Below, in pieces: positions 42,358-54,344 of a stretch of DNA of 64,000 nt. A program made the position numbers and the translations under genes. This DNA is from Taudactylus pleione (lineage: Eukaryota; Chordata; Amphibia; Anura; Myobatrachidae): positions 2,232,001-2,296,000 of the forward strand of contig JAUIMM010000001.1 of the NCBI GenBank assembly GCA_031769625.1, read 5' to 3'. The notes under the pieces are model-generated. The model did not search any database, had not been told where the DNA came from, and worked only from the letters and a program-made list of their open reading frames with translations. How positions within the stretch are numbered: the first letter of the stretch is position 1; every line of letters starts with the position of its first letter.

Positions 42358-42898
42358 GGCCATTATTCAGAGGCGGTCGCAAGAAGCGATCGCTCTCTCT
42401 GAATGAGGGCGGCCGCTTCATTTTTGAAGTGCTGCCTCCTGGTCGTTAGTTAAGCTGTGGGTTACTGCCCACAGCTTAATGACCGACCAGGTCAATGGTC
42501 GCAATTGTGATCACCATCGCGACCATCGGGGCTTGCGACAAGACCCTAAGGTTGGGTCTCGGCAACCGCAAGCCCCAGGGAGCTTTCTGCTCTGATGGAG
42601 TAGGAAGCTCCCCACTGACATCACTGATGATATCAGTGTGGCCGCCCACAAAACGGTAGGCATTCCTTTATTAGTGCCTCCATTTTGGAAACCACCCCCC
42701 CGGCCCACCAACAAAACAGGGCGAGCTGTCGATCAAAATTGACAGCCGCCCCTTTTGTAGCAAGCTCCGGAGTGAGAGAGTTTCTCTCTCACTCCGGGAG
42801 CTTGCGCACGCGCAGTGCGGCCGCTGCGCGTGCTCAGGGCTACCCATCGACCCGGTTGTGAGCACATAGGTGCTTGTGACCGGGTCCGAATGAGACCC
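42358..42898. mobile_element. Chain-of-hairpins Harbinger-like MITE inside pol
   Basis: 541 bp flanked by TAA on both sides (42355-42357 and 42899-42901). Inner hairpins repeat the family pattern (AAGCTGTGGGTTACTGCCCA, GACATCACTGATGATATCAG, GAGAGAGTTTCTCTCTC). It cleanly splits the retroviral frame, so it inserted later. Confidence 0.85.
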
Positions 42899-43556
42899 TA
42901 AGTCCCGTAATGGTAAAGCCAAAATAGAAAAACCTGGGATCCACATTCTGCAGTATCCACACATTCCCAAGAAGGTATGGATTTGCTGTTGGTTCGGAGG
43001 CAGTGTCATGGTCTGTATGGCCTGGATTCTGTCAGTAGTCAGATGTCGTAATCCCTGTGTTAGACAGTGTCCTAAGTATTTAACACAGGACTGGCATGGC
43101 TGTAGTTTGTCCTTAGCAACTTTGTGTCCTGTTTGCGAGAGATGAAGCAATAAAAGTTTAGCATCATTTAAACGACATAAACGAACCAGAACACAACAAC
43201 AAATCATCCACATACTGTATTAGAACAGATCCATTGGCAGGTTGAAAAGGTTGTAAACAGTTGTGTAAGGCCTGGGAGAAGATACTGGGGCTGTCTATGA
43301 AGCCCTGGGGCAATCGTGTCCATGTGTATTGTACCCCCCTGTATGTAAATGCAAATAGGTACTGACAGTGAGGATGAAGAGGGACAGAGAAGAAGGCAGA
43401 GCGGAGGTCAATGACAGTAAAATGGGTTGCATTTGGTGGGATCTGCATAAGAATGACAGCTGGATTCGGCACTACAGGGAATTGGCTCTCTGCTACCTTA
43501 TTAACCCCTCTAAGGTCCTGTACCAGCCTATAACCCCTCCCACCACTCTTTTTCAC
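42899..43556 (-). pseudogene. Reverse transcriptase core
   Basis: YRLVQDLRGVN, FTVIDLRSAFFSVPL, LPQGFIDSP and QYVDDLL (43202-43216) are the RT motifs in order. The thumb region continues in a second frame (KYLGHCLTQG, FLGMCGYCRMWIPGF) until the MITE at 42898. Confidence 0.85.
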
Positions 43557-44190
43557 AGGAAATACTGTTGGCTACACTCGCTGTATGGACTAAAATTCCC
43601 TGTTGTAATAACTGCTCAATTAAGGGATAAACCCTTATCTCTACCTCCTGTTTTAGTGGGTACTGGGGAATTTTTGGAGCTTGCCTACCACTTTTTAGAT
43701 TTACCATTATGGGAGCTACATTTGCCATCAACCCAGTGTCCTGTCCATCTTTGGTCCAAAGTGAACCTGGTATTTGAGATAACATCTGCTCTACCTGAGA
43801 TGGATTCTTATCTGGAACAGTAGAGTGAAACATTAACCTTTGGGGAGTGTCTAATATATCCCTCACCTCGTGCACAACTCTCTCTGGGATATCTAGAAAT
43901 ATACCATCAGTGGTACAATAAATGACACATCCCATTTTACATAACAAATCCCTTCCCAGTAGGTTAGTAGGGGCCGCTGCTGCCAGGAGAAAGGAATGCC
44001 TGGTATGCAATGGACCGATAGTAGCCTCTGCAGATTTGGTTAAAAGATAATGTTGCACTTTACCCATTACACCCATTGCTGGTACTGTTTTACTGGTCAC
44101 CTGTAAATTAGATGGAGATTTTATCACTGATCTGGTCGCCCCTGTGTCTACAAGAAAAGAATGTGTAGTACCAGCTACATCAACTATCAT
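43528..44190 (-). pseudogene. Protease and start of reverse transcriptase
   Basis: LVDTGATRSVI (near 44135-44155) gives the active-site DTG, and NLLGRDLL the family's C-terminal protease motif. The reverse transcriptase begins with QYPLKQEVE. The frame is broken near 43550 and RT continues in another frame. Confidence 0.8.
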
Positions 44191-44401
44191 TACAGGTTCT
44201 TCTCTAGTACCCCCAGTTAACCTGACTGGCTGTAGACTACAGGTGTGACCTGACCCCTAGAGCTGACTATCTTCTTCCAGCATAGCATTCACTGCTGCGA
44301 TGTGAGCAGGTGATGGCTGGAATTGTCCTGACTGCTGTGGGTACCCCTTCTGTGGGTATCTCATGTGTTTCCTGGTTTGGTATTTCCCACTTTCTGGCCT
44401 T

Positions 44402-44443
44402 ACAGAACTTACTTATGTGGTCCTCCTTGTTACATCTATAACA
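44402..44443 (-). pseudogene. Nucleocapsid zinc knuckle
   Basis: CYRCNKEDHISKFC, the CX2CX4HX4C retroviral knuckle, lies just before the protease frame. It is intact as a motif but not joined to gag in one frame. Confidence 0.8.
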
Positions 44444-44624
44444 CCTTCGTGGTTGACGTGTTGTGAAAGGTTGTTGTTGTGTGGGTTGGGGAATGAGGAA
44501 AGTTGTGTTTGTGTATAGGGATAAGGGTTTGGAGGTTGTGTGGGATGAGTGTATTGTGGCTGAGTGTGGTAAGAGTGCTGCAGTGTTATTTGCATTCCTT
44601 CCAGAGCTTGAATACTAACAGCCA

Positions 44625-45960
44625 TTAGTTTCTCTGCATTTCTCTCTTCCTAAAGATGTTTTTGTCATGTTCAATTGCAGATTCCCTGAGTGTGTCTACC
44701 GTAACTCCCCTCCAACCAGGAAGTGAGGTCTGAACCCTGGCCTTTAGAGTGTCTTTAAGACCATCCATAAGCACTGTGATTGTCATTTCCCTGTGATGGC
44801 TGTTGTCTTTTATGTCCTCTATACCTGTGTATTGAGTAATAGTCTGCAGCGCTCTGATAAAATAATCTGCTTGCAGACTCACTCTCTTTCTGTTTAATCG
44901 TGAAGATTTTACTCCAGTTAACAATTAATGGGAAAAATACAGCCAATTGGGTAACAATATGGGTTATATCGTCTTGATTACCATCATCAGTTATGGGACT
45001 ATCTCCATCCAATACACAGGCCGTGATAAACTTTTTCACGTTGGTATTGTGTGGAAGACAAGCCCGTAATACCACTCGCCAATCTTTATTGGTTTGCTCA
45101 TGAGCATTACCCAAATCCTTTACAAATCTCTGGCACTTTGCTAGTTCTTTCCTAGGGTCAGGGAAATCTGTCATTATGGAACGTAGTTCTGCTCTTGTCC
45201 ATGGACAATGCGTCGCTACATTCCTTGTGGTCACTACACCATGTGCATCCGGATTCCCATTGGGAACGGTTATTGTCTGGATGGGATGGATGCCTGCCAC
45301 ACTGCTGCCTTTGACCTTACTACCTGTATGAGGGTTCAGCCTACTGCTACTATGTATGGTATTAGTAATCTCCGCTACTGTTACAGCGGGTGTTAATACT
45401 TCCTGCACTGGTTGGGCTACCTCCATTTCTGGTACTAACGGGGCAGCTACCTGTGCTTGCTGTGGTAGTCCATTTAACATTTGTGCAACATGTGAAAGAG
45501 CGGACATCCCAACAGGTTCATCATCTGCATCATAAACATGTTCCTTATAGTTACTTAGAAGAGGGTACAAGTTACTTGTTACATTTTTATGATTTTTGAG
45601 ATCGACTGTACCTTCACCCCCATCTGCATAGGGCGGTGGTGGTGCTCGTGCGCTACTAACATTACCTTCTGCAATGCTACCTCGCTGTGCGTGCACACTA
45701 CTTTGCAGTGTGCACGTAATGCTATTTGCGTGCACGCTCCCTTGCGTCATGCGTGCAACGCTAGTTTGCATCGCGTGCACACCACTAAGCCACATGTCCC
45801 CCTCGTGCTGCCACAACTTCAAGCAATCATTAAACTTTACCCTTTTCTTCAGAGACTTCACTAAACATATACTGTCTCTGAGATTGTTCAGAACCTCTGA
45901 ATCAAAGCTACCAATCTTAGGAAAAGGTGTTCTACATTTCTTGGTCATTTTGACCCACAT
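44625..45960 (-). pseudogene. Broken gag
   Basis: From Met at 45960, an N-terminal region with repeated VHA motifs leads into a capsid-like part (WTRAELRSIMTDFPDPRKEL). The frame is lost near 44900-44925 and capsid similarity resumes in a second frame (44625-44924), which stops at 44625. The Pro/Gln-rich part and the zinc knuckle follow in further frames. Confidence 0.75.
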
Positions 45961-45969
45961 GTCGCAGTA

Positions 45970-48027
45970 GAGAATTTCAATTGGTGAACGTTTTTCAGTG
46001 AGCTACGTTCACGCACTCCCTCCCGTTATTCACAGCAGACCTGGCGTTAGTCGACTTGTATAATGAGGAGCAGAATAACCACCTATTGAAAATTATTCTA
46101 CCTGCGATGATATTAACTCAAGCTTCCGTCGCTCGCTTCCTTTGAGTTTACTCCCACTGGTAGCATCTAGAAGTTCCAATAACTCCTAACCTTGCCAGCA
46201 GTTTCACTCCCACGACAACCCACTTCACAATCACGGTTTATATAACCATGTGGTTTGATTGCTTTGCCCAAAGAACCTAACTGGTCAATGGACTTTGTGA
46301 TTAATGGGTGACGGACAAAGAAACCCCTTAGTTTCTCGATAACCACAATGTACCTGCTTTGTACACTGGCCCAGTAGTTTGTACCTACCGAGTTTATACT
46401 GAGGTTTAACAGACAGTAACCTCCACTATTTAGGCTTAACAGACAGTAGCCTTTACAATCACAACATTTCAATTTACATACACCTTTTCTGCGCAGAAAA
46501 TAGAACCTTTTCTCTTAATATGGCAGTACAATACAGAGGTTTAACAAGCAATCATGCTATGCATATAATGACTGTTTCAACACGTGGCAGCAATACAGGA
46601 AATATGTGTACGCTATTGTGCGACTTCCCCTTTTAACACAAAACTTTATCAACGAAGGAAAACAAACTTTTTCCTTCCTTGTCTCTGGATTCTAATCAGC
46701 GCTCCTTGAACTCACACAATAACGGATAGCGGTCTCTCAGCATAAAGTGGTAGCAGGTTTTCGAAGGCAATGCGTTCTTTCCTGCGTATGGCGCCTCCAC
46801 CCTTTGCTGAGGGATCAATAACTGTGTATTATCATGTAAATTGGCAGCGTGATCACACTCTATGAGCCCCCAACTATGAATTCCTATTTAGCCTCTATAC
46901 CCTAAAGTCGCTGTTTAGCGTTGTGTACACATATGAAATAATTGCTTTCCAGACTTTGAGTGTGGTTCTAAAGCACAAAAGTTATTATTCACATAAAAGC
47001 ATGTAGTTACACACCTTGATCTATAATACAATTAGCGCAAAGGTTATACAAAATACAAGCTACAGTCGAAACATACGCATGCGCTCTGGATCCAGATTTC
47101 CCGGCATCAACTATGCAACCTACATCAACAGAAAAAGAAAGATGACTAACTACCAGTTCTACAGTGCTTGCATATAAACCCTTGCAGAGATAGGCAATAG
47201 AATAGAACAAGTTGGCATAATCCCATTGGTTCTTCTTCCTGGTTCTTCTGTTACGATACAGTTCATAGGTCAGTTCGTATTGTAATAGTTCAGCCCTCCA
47301 ACAGCTCTTTGTGTGTGTTTTCCCGCTGAAGAACAAGTCTAAACTGGCTAATAAACATTACATTACAGAGTACATTTCAATGCCTATCTCTCCATGATCT
47401 ATAATCCGCAGACGCATGTTGCGATCTCCTTGCCGATGGAACCGGAATTCTGCAAATAAACAGTGGTTTAGAATGGCACCAAACGTCGTCTGCTTATCAT
47501 ATACTAAACCTTAGATACCAAATATATGTATTTCACAATAGACTTGATAACGTATAAAACCTCTAATATTAATGTTAGGGAACCTTTCTTCTTCCTGGTT
47601 CTGACTGTAAATGAGGCCCAGAATAATTAAGCAGCTGTGTGACTGTCCTGTCTAATATAGTTTACAAACGAAATTCAACTGTTTACTTCACTACATCAAA
47701 CTGCACATGGAGACCTCTGAGGCAGTATAATGGGTACAGATAGTGAGGGATACCAGACCCTCCAACATGACCCCTTCCACAAGGTACAAAACGCTCTGCA
47801 CCTGGACTTCCCACTTCATTTATGATTGCAGTCACCTGTGATGAACTAATTAAGTAATGATAAGGATATTTCTAACACAGATGACTGCAATCATAAACCA
47901 AGTGTGTGAGTCTCTCCTCTCTCTATCTGTCCCTATGTTGTCCCCACATTCCCCAAAGTGTTCTCCAGCCCAGACTGTCACCCTTCCCCTAGTGTCACAC
48001 AGCCCTCTCCTACAGAACACTCTATAG
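45970..48027. other. Possible retroviral leader/LTR region, unresolved
   Basis: It lies upstream of gag on the minus strand, where a leader and 5' LTR would be expected, but the second LTR is missing so ends cannot be matched. A small inverted repeat (ATGATTGCAGTCA and mirror) sits at 47820-47896. No gene recognised. Confidence 0.3.
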
Positions 48028-48659
48028 TAAGGGTGTGCACCGGCCACTTTTCGTGTTTTGTGTTTTGGTTTTGGATCTGGATCTTTCTTTGTGTTTTGGA
48101 TCTGGATTGGTTTTGCCTAAACCACCCTTCCGTGTTTTGGGTTCTGGGTTTTGTGTTTTGGATCTGTATTTTTTTTTAAAAAAAAGCATAAAAACAGCTA
48201 AAATAACAGAATTTGTGTGTTTTTCTGCTCCTATGCTATTATTAACCTCAATAACCTTAATTTCCACTCATTTCCAGTCTATTCTGAATACCTCACAATA
48301 GTGTTTTTATATCCAAAAGGTTGCACCGAGGTAGCTGGATGACTATGCTAAGAGATACGAGTGGGCGGCACAAACACGTGGTCCATCTAGGAGTGACACT
48401 GCAGTGGCAGACAGGATGGCAGTTTGAAAAACTAGGCCCCAAACAGTACATAATTCAAAGAAAAAAAAGAGGTGCAAAATGGAATTGTCCTTGGGCCTTC
48501 CCACCCACCCTTATGTGGTATAAACAGGACATGCACACTTTAACAAACCAAACATTTCTGCGCCAGGGTCTGCCACACGACTGTGGCTGAAATGATTGGT
48601 TCGTTTGGGCCCCCACAAAACAAGCTGGCAATTAATCTGTCCCTGCACAAACTGGCTCT

Positions 48660-50718
48660 TCAGTGCGCTTGAGTCAGGTGCATACCCCCTCCTTTGCCTA
48701 TGTCATAGGTGGATGTATAGGCTTGTATGGCCTTTTGCTGCTCCTCCATCCTCTGAAGCATATAGAGGGTTGAGTTCCACCGCGTCACAACCTCTTGCTT
48801 CAGGTGATGGCGGGGCAGGTTCAAGAGTGTTTGCTGGTGCTCCAGTCTTCGGCACGCAGTCGCTGAATGGCGAAAGTGGCTAGAAATTTTTCGGGCCACC
48901 CAAAGCGTCTCCTGCACGCCCCTGTCGCTTTTCAGAAAATTCTGCACCACCAACTTTATTGTGTGAGCAAAACATGGGACGTGATGGAATTTGCCCAGAT
49001 ATAATGCCCGCACAATATTGGTGGCGTTGTCAGATATCACAAATCCCCAGGAGAGTCTAAGTGGGGTAAGCCACTGGGCGATGAACGAGCTGGCGTTTCT
49101 GAGATGCTGCTACTGGTGACGCTGCTGCTGTTGCTGCGTAAGGTGATACATCTACCCAGTGGGCTGTCACAGTCATATAGTCCTTAGTCTGCCCTGTTCC
49201 ACTTGTCCACATGTCCGTGGTTAAGTGGACATTGGGTACAACGGCATTTTTCAGGACACTGAGGACACTTTTTCTGATGTTTCTGTACAGTCTCGGTATC
49301 GCCTGCCTAGTGAAGTGGAATCTAGATGGGATTTGGAACCGGGGACACACTACCTCCATCAATTGTCTAAATCCCACTGCACTAATGGCGGATACCGGAC
49401 GCACATCTAACACCAACATAGCAGTCAAGGCCTCAGTTATACGTTTTGCTTCAGGATGACTGCTGTCGTACTTCATCCTCCTCGCTAAGGACTGTTGGAG
49501 GGTCAATTGTTTAGTAAAAGTAGTGGTGTTCCTACTTCCTCTCTGGGATGATGACCGACTCCCAGCAGCAGCAACAGCAGCAGCAGCAGCAGGAGGCGTA
49601 GCAATGCAGGATCCTCCAGAGGAATCCCGGATAGGAGAGTCAGTCATGCCAGTGACATGGCCTGCAGGACTACTTCCGATCCTGACTAAGGAGGAAATTG
49701 ACGAGGAGGGAGTTGACGGTGTGGTTTGCAGGCACTTGGATACAACAGGACAACGGGATTTAGGTGTCCCTTGACTGCTTACGGTCTTAGCCAAAGTTTC
49801 TGAACTGGACAGTAACTTTTTATGAACGCGCTGCAGGTGCCGTATAAGGGAGGATGTTCCTAGGTGGTTAACGTCCCTACCCCTACTTATTTCACCTTTA
49901 CATATGGTACATATGGCAAGACAGTTGTTGTCCGGATTTGGATAGAAATATTGCCAGACCAAAGAGGTGGAATGTTTGGTCTTCTGCCCAGGCATGCCCG
50001 TGATGAGCTTTTTCATCCCACGGACAACAACTGTCTCCCCCGGAGCCTGATTTAAACAAACCACATCACCATTAGAATCCTCCTCGCCAACTTCCTCCTC
50101 AGCCCCAGCTACACCAGTATCCTCATTCTGTTGTACTTCAACAGTGACATCTTCAATTTGCATATCAGCAAGTGGACTGTGGGTGCTCCTTTCAGCACTT
50201 GCAGGGGGCATGCAAATGGTGGGAAGAGCCACCTCTTCCCGTCCAGTGCTGGGAAGGTCAGGCATCGCAACCACCACCACACTTGAACTCTCCTTGGGGA
50301 TTTGTGATATCTTCTTAGAACGCACAGTTCTTCACTGTGCTTTTGCCAGCTTAACTCTTTTGATTTTTTTAGTGGGAGGAGGGTTTCCATCGTCATGTGA
50401 AGCTGAACCACTAGTCATGTACATAGGGAAAGACCTTAGCCATTCCTTGCCACCCTGTGTCGTAAATGGCATATTGGCAAGTTTACGTTTCTCTTCAGAT
50501 GATTTAAATGTTTTTTTCAAGGTCATTTTCCTGAACTTCTTTGCCATTTGGGATTGTATGTGCCCTCTACTATGACATTGGGCATCGGCCTTGGCAGACA
50601 ACGTTGATGGCATGTTATCGTCTATGTCATGACTAGTGGCAGCAGCTTCAGCACTAGGAGGAAGTGGTTCTTGATCTTTCTCTATTTTATTTTTATCGGA
50701 GAAAGTTTGGTCCTCCAT
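48660..50718 (-). pseudogene. hAT transposase remnant, copy 2
   Basis: N-terminal part 50332-50718 is in frame (MEDQTFSDKNKIEKDQEP) and ends at a TGA where copy 1 has CGA. The BED finger and first catalytic block are readable from 50325 down to 49057. The frame is then lost at the 80-bp deletion, the second catalytic block is readable to 48660, and the C-terminal dimerisation block is absent. Confidence 0.88.
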
Positions 50719-50749
50719 TTATGTTATATCGATTTGATATATACGGGCG

Positions 50750-52350
50750 GCTAAGGCGCACACAAACACAGAAATATTTTTTATTTTTGCTGGAGAGTAG
50801 TGCACTTTGTGGGTTACACCACCCTTTAAGAAATGAGCCAGCCAGCTCTTTACTTATGGGACACAGGCACACGCTTGGCGCTGCTCCTTTGTTGATGCAC
50901 GTGTGGCTACTGCGCACACAATTCACAAACACAGAAAAAAAATTTTTATGTGGTTTGTTTGTAGTGTACTTTGGGGGTTACAGCACCCTTTAACGGTCAA
51001 GCCAGCCGGCCCTTTACTTATGACACAGGCGCACGCTTGGCACTAATTTGTTGATGCATGTGCGGCTACTGCGCACACAATTCACAAACACAGAAAATAT
51101 TTTTTTATTTGGTTTGGAGTGTACTTTGGGGGTTACAGCACCCTTTAACGGTCAAGCCAGCTGGCCCTTTACTTATAACACAGGCGCACGCTTGGCACTA
51201 CTTTGTTGATGCACGTGTGGCTACTGCGCCACAATTCACAAACACAGAAAATATTTTGTTATTTGGTTTGGAGTGTACTTTGGGGGTTACAGCACCCTTT
51301 AATGGTCAAGCCAGCCGGCCCTTTACTTATGACACAGGCGCACGCTTGGCACTACTTTGTTGATGCACGTGCGGCTACTGCGCACACAATTCACAAACAC
51401 AGAAAAATTTTTTTTATTTAGTTTGGAGTGTACTTTGGGGGTTACAGCACCCTTTAACGGTCAAGCCAGCTGGCCCTTTACTTATGACACAGGCGCACGC
51501 TTGGCACTACTTTGTTGATGCACGTGCGGCTACTGCGCACACATTTCACAAACACAGAAAATATTTTGTTATTTGGTTTGGAGTGTACTTTGGGGGTTAC
51601 AGCACCCTTTAACGGTCAAGCCAGCTGTCCCTTTACTTATGACACAGACGCACGCTTGGCACTACTTTGTTGATGCACGTGCGGCTGCTGCGCACACAAT
51701 TCAAACACAGAAAATATTTTTTTATTTGGTTTGGACTGGAGTGTACTTTGGGGGTTACAGCACCCTTTAACGGTCAAGCCAGCCGGCCCTTTACTTATGA
51801 TGCAGGCGCACGCTTGGCACTACTTTGTTGATGCACGTGCGGCTACTGCGCACACAATTCACAAACACAGAAAATATTTTGTTATTTGGTTTGGAGTGTA
51901 CTTTGGGGGTTACAGCACCCTTTAACGGTCAAGCCAGCCGTCCCTTTACTTATGACACAGGCGCACGCTTGGCACTACTTTGTTGATGCACGTGCGGCTG
52001 CTGCGCACACAATTCAAACACAGAAAATATTTTTTTATTTGGTTTGGATTGGAGTGTACTTTGGGGGTTACAGCACCCTTTAACGGTCAAGCCAGCCGGC
52101 CCTTTACTTATGACGCAGGCGCACGCTTGGCACTACTTTGTTGATGCACGTGCAGCTACTGCGCACACAATTCACAAACACAGGAAATATTTTTTTATTT
52201 GGTTTGGAGTGTACTTTGGGGGTTACAGCACCCTTTAACGGTCAAGCCAGCCGGCCCTTTACTTATGACACAGGCGCACGCTTGGCACTACTTTGTTGAT
52301 GCACATGCGGCTACTGCGCACACAATTCACAAACACAGAAAAAATATTTT
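50750..52350 (-). repeat. ~157-bp subterminal tandem array of hAT copy 2 (10 units)
   Basis: Ten units homologous to the array of copy 1, spaced 151-158 bp, with small indels in each (for example missing bases in the AATTCACAAACACAG part). Confidence 0.93.
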
Positions 52351-52860
52351 TTTTTTTAGCACTTGGGGGGAGCACCCCTGACAGACAGAGCACCCCCTGG
52401 ACAACACTACAGCACCCCTTTAGGACTGGGACACTGCACAGGACTTTGGAGTGGACATAGCCCCTATGGACAATTGACTGCACAACACAGTCCAGCCAGC
52501 CCCTATGGACTTTGAAGTAGTGGACACAGCCCCTATTGACAACAGCAGCACAGCACAACACAGCCAGCCCCTGTGGACTTTGAAGTAGTGGACACAGCCC
52601 CTATGAACAACAGCAGCACAACACAGCGCAGCACAGCACAGCACAACACTTCTCTGCACTACACTACACTACACTACACTACACAGCCCAGCCAGTCCTA
52701 ACTCCCACCCTCCCTCTTCACTGTACACAGCCGAGTGAGAAAATGGCGCCGACGCGGCTACCTTATATAGGATCCAAAACCCGCGAGACCCGGAAGGCGG
52801 GATGATGATGTTTTGCCTCGATTTCAGATCCGAGTCAGGCGGGAAAAGTCGAGCTTGACT

Positions 52861-53010
52861 TGTCCCCCAACATCCCCCCATTGTGTCAATGTGGCCAATG
52901 TGAAGTTATTAGAAGGTGTAAAATGGTTGATTTGGGGGCATTGTAGGTGTAATTTGAATTTTGGCACTACTATGGGGCTTATATTGAACTAGGGGATACT
53001 ATGGGGCATA
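52861..53010. other. Junction between hAT copy 2 and the right duplication copy
   Basis: 150 bp with a short imperfect repeat (CTATGGGGCTTATATTGAAC and CTATGGGGCATACATTGAAC). No gene. The matching sequence left of position 1 is outside the window. Confidence 0.5.
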
Positions 53011-53022
53011 CATTGAACTCGA

Positions 53023-53621
53023 GGCCTGATTCAGAGCCGCTCATAAGCGGCCGCTCGTTCGCTCCGAGCGATGTTTGCACAACTGCGCATGCGTATGGGT
53101 CGTAATACGCATGCGTCAACCAGTCATTGCGGTCGGAATTCGTGTGCTCGGAAAGCAGCGAGGGGCTGTTAATTTGAGTGACAGAATGTACCGTTTGTGG
53201 GTGGTAACAGGGGAAGGTGCTTGAAAACGGGGGAGTGGAGATCCGAACGCAGGCGTGCCAAACGGTCAAAATGGTGTTTAATGGGTGTGCATAATTAACA
53301 AAGCAGCGTCATCGACCACGTCACTTGGTTGTCTTTTAGCCTGAACTGTTTGCAGTGATTGCGGGAAGTAAATCCTACCACAAGCACTGTGAGCAGTTCA
53401 GACGCCTTTCGATGTTCCCGATTAATCAAATAAATAGTGGAGATGACGTATGATGCAAACTGCAAAGGGGCGTCTTTACAAAATAGCGAGCACATTTTTC
53501 GGACGCTCGCTCTGACATAGAGGCGTCCACAGACCGCAAAGTGCGAGCGCTCAATTTAAATATCCGGCCCCTTTTTCAGAACGACCGTCAGCAAATAGCA
53601 GTTGACTCTGAATTAGGCCCT
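53023..53621. mobile_element. Harbinger-like MITE, copy B
   Basis: Duplicate of the element at 13-605, with the same terminal GGCCTGATTCAG and CTGAATTAGGCCC motifs. Confidence 0.55.
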
Positions 53622-54137
53622 CGGTCATTACTAGGGGGCAGAAAAATAACAACCAGTGTGGGGAGAGGTCTCTCTCTTGAAGCATTGGGATGGGGGCCCC
53701 TTCAAAATGTTGCTATGGGACCCTTGAAGTTTTGGCTACACCCCTGTCCAGGCCTAATGGAAGTATACAATGCATATAAGTATGATTACAGTTATACATT
53801 ACATTCGGTGTATAAGCACAGTATGCTGTGAATGCGCATTTATAGTATACGTGGGCTATACTAAGTGGTAATAATGTTAAATTCATGAACTTGATGTTGC
53901 TTATTTTTACAAGAAGCTCCCAGTTGCCTTACAGTGATTCTCTTTGGTTTGCGAGAACTAGTGATCCAGGCAGCAGGTACTGTACATGTGCGCAGCGCTG
54001 CCACCGGGAAATATGGGGCCTAGTAAAACAGCGCTCCCCGTCCGGTCCCCTTACTGCTGTACCCCCCATTCCCCCCAATAGAGGCTCTGTGTGTGCATGA
54101 TGGAGACCATGAGTCAGAAGCCTGACCTGCCATGGTT

Positions 54138-54174
54138 ATGCAAATCAGTGATGTCACAGAGGCCAGTGACATCA
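54138..54174 (+). promoter_or_regulatory. Octamer plus inverted pair of CRE/ATF-like sites upstream of copy B
   Basis: ATGCAAAT at 54138-54145, TGATGTCA at 54149-54156 and TGACATCA at 54167-54174, in the same order and spacing as copy A. Confidence 0.4.
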
Positions 54175-54330
54175 TAGCACAGGACTGCAGGTCAGGCTCA
54201 CACAGAGCAGCAGACACATTATAGTTACAGATTCTTAGCGAGGTGCATCGTTTTTATTATAAGACGAATTTTCTCTAATTGTACAACTAGAGAAGCTTCT
54301 AAGAGGCTGTACGACTTAATGTGAGGCGTC

Positions 54331-54344
54331 ATGGCCTCCCCTAG
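54331..54344 (+). CDS. PHF7-like: PHF7-like copy B, exon 1
   Basis: Same 14-nt coding start and gtaagtga donor as copy A. Confidence 0.8.

Larger units (their letters stand above)
41846..45960 (-). mobile_element. Class I retrovirus-like gag-pro-pol remnant
   Basis: Read on the minus strand: gag, a zinc knuckle, a protease with DTGA, a reverse transcriptase with YVDD, and the connection region before RNase H. Order and residues resemble gamma-/epsilon-type retroviruses. RNase H proper, integrase, env and the downstream LTR are missing; pol ends at about 41846 inside another repeat. Several frameshifts and a 541-bp MITE break it. An upstream LTR may lie in 46.0-48.0 kb, but I could not delimit it or find a primer-binding site. 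Confidence 0.85.
48028..52860 (-). mobile_element. Internally deleted hAT copy 2
   Basis: Reverse-oriented relative of 27882-34758. The 3' end is intact (TAAGGGTGTGCACCGGC at 48028), but the outer ~69 bp of the 5' end are missing at 52860. About 1 kb of transposase corresponding to 33147-34122 is deleted at 48660, and 80 bp corresponding to 32646-32725 at about 49089. With one end lost it cannot be mobilised as such. Confidence 0.92.

Noticed and set aside
45970..48027. 5' LTR of the retrovirus-like element
   Set aside because: No repeated partner, primer-binding site or clear TG...CA boundaries could be fixed, so it is left as unresolved.
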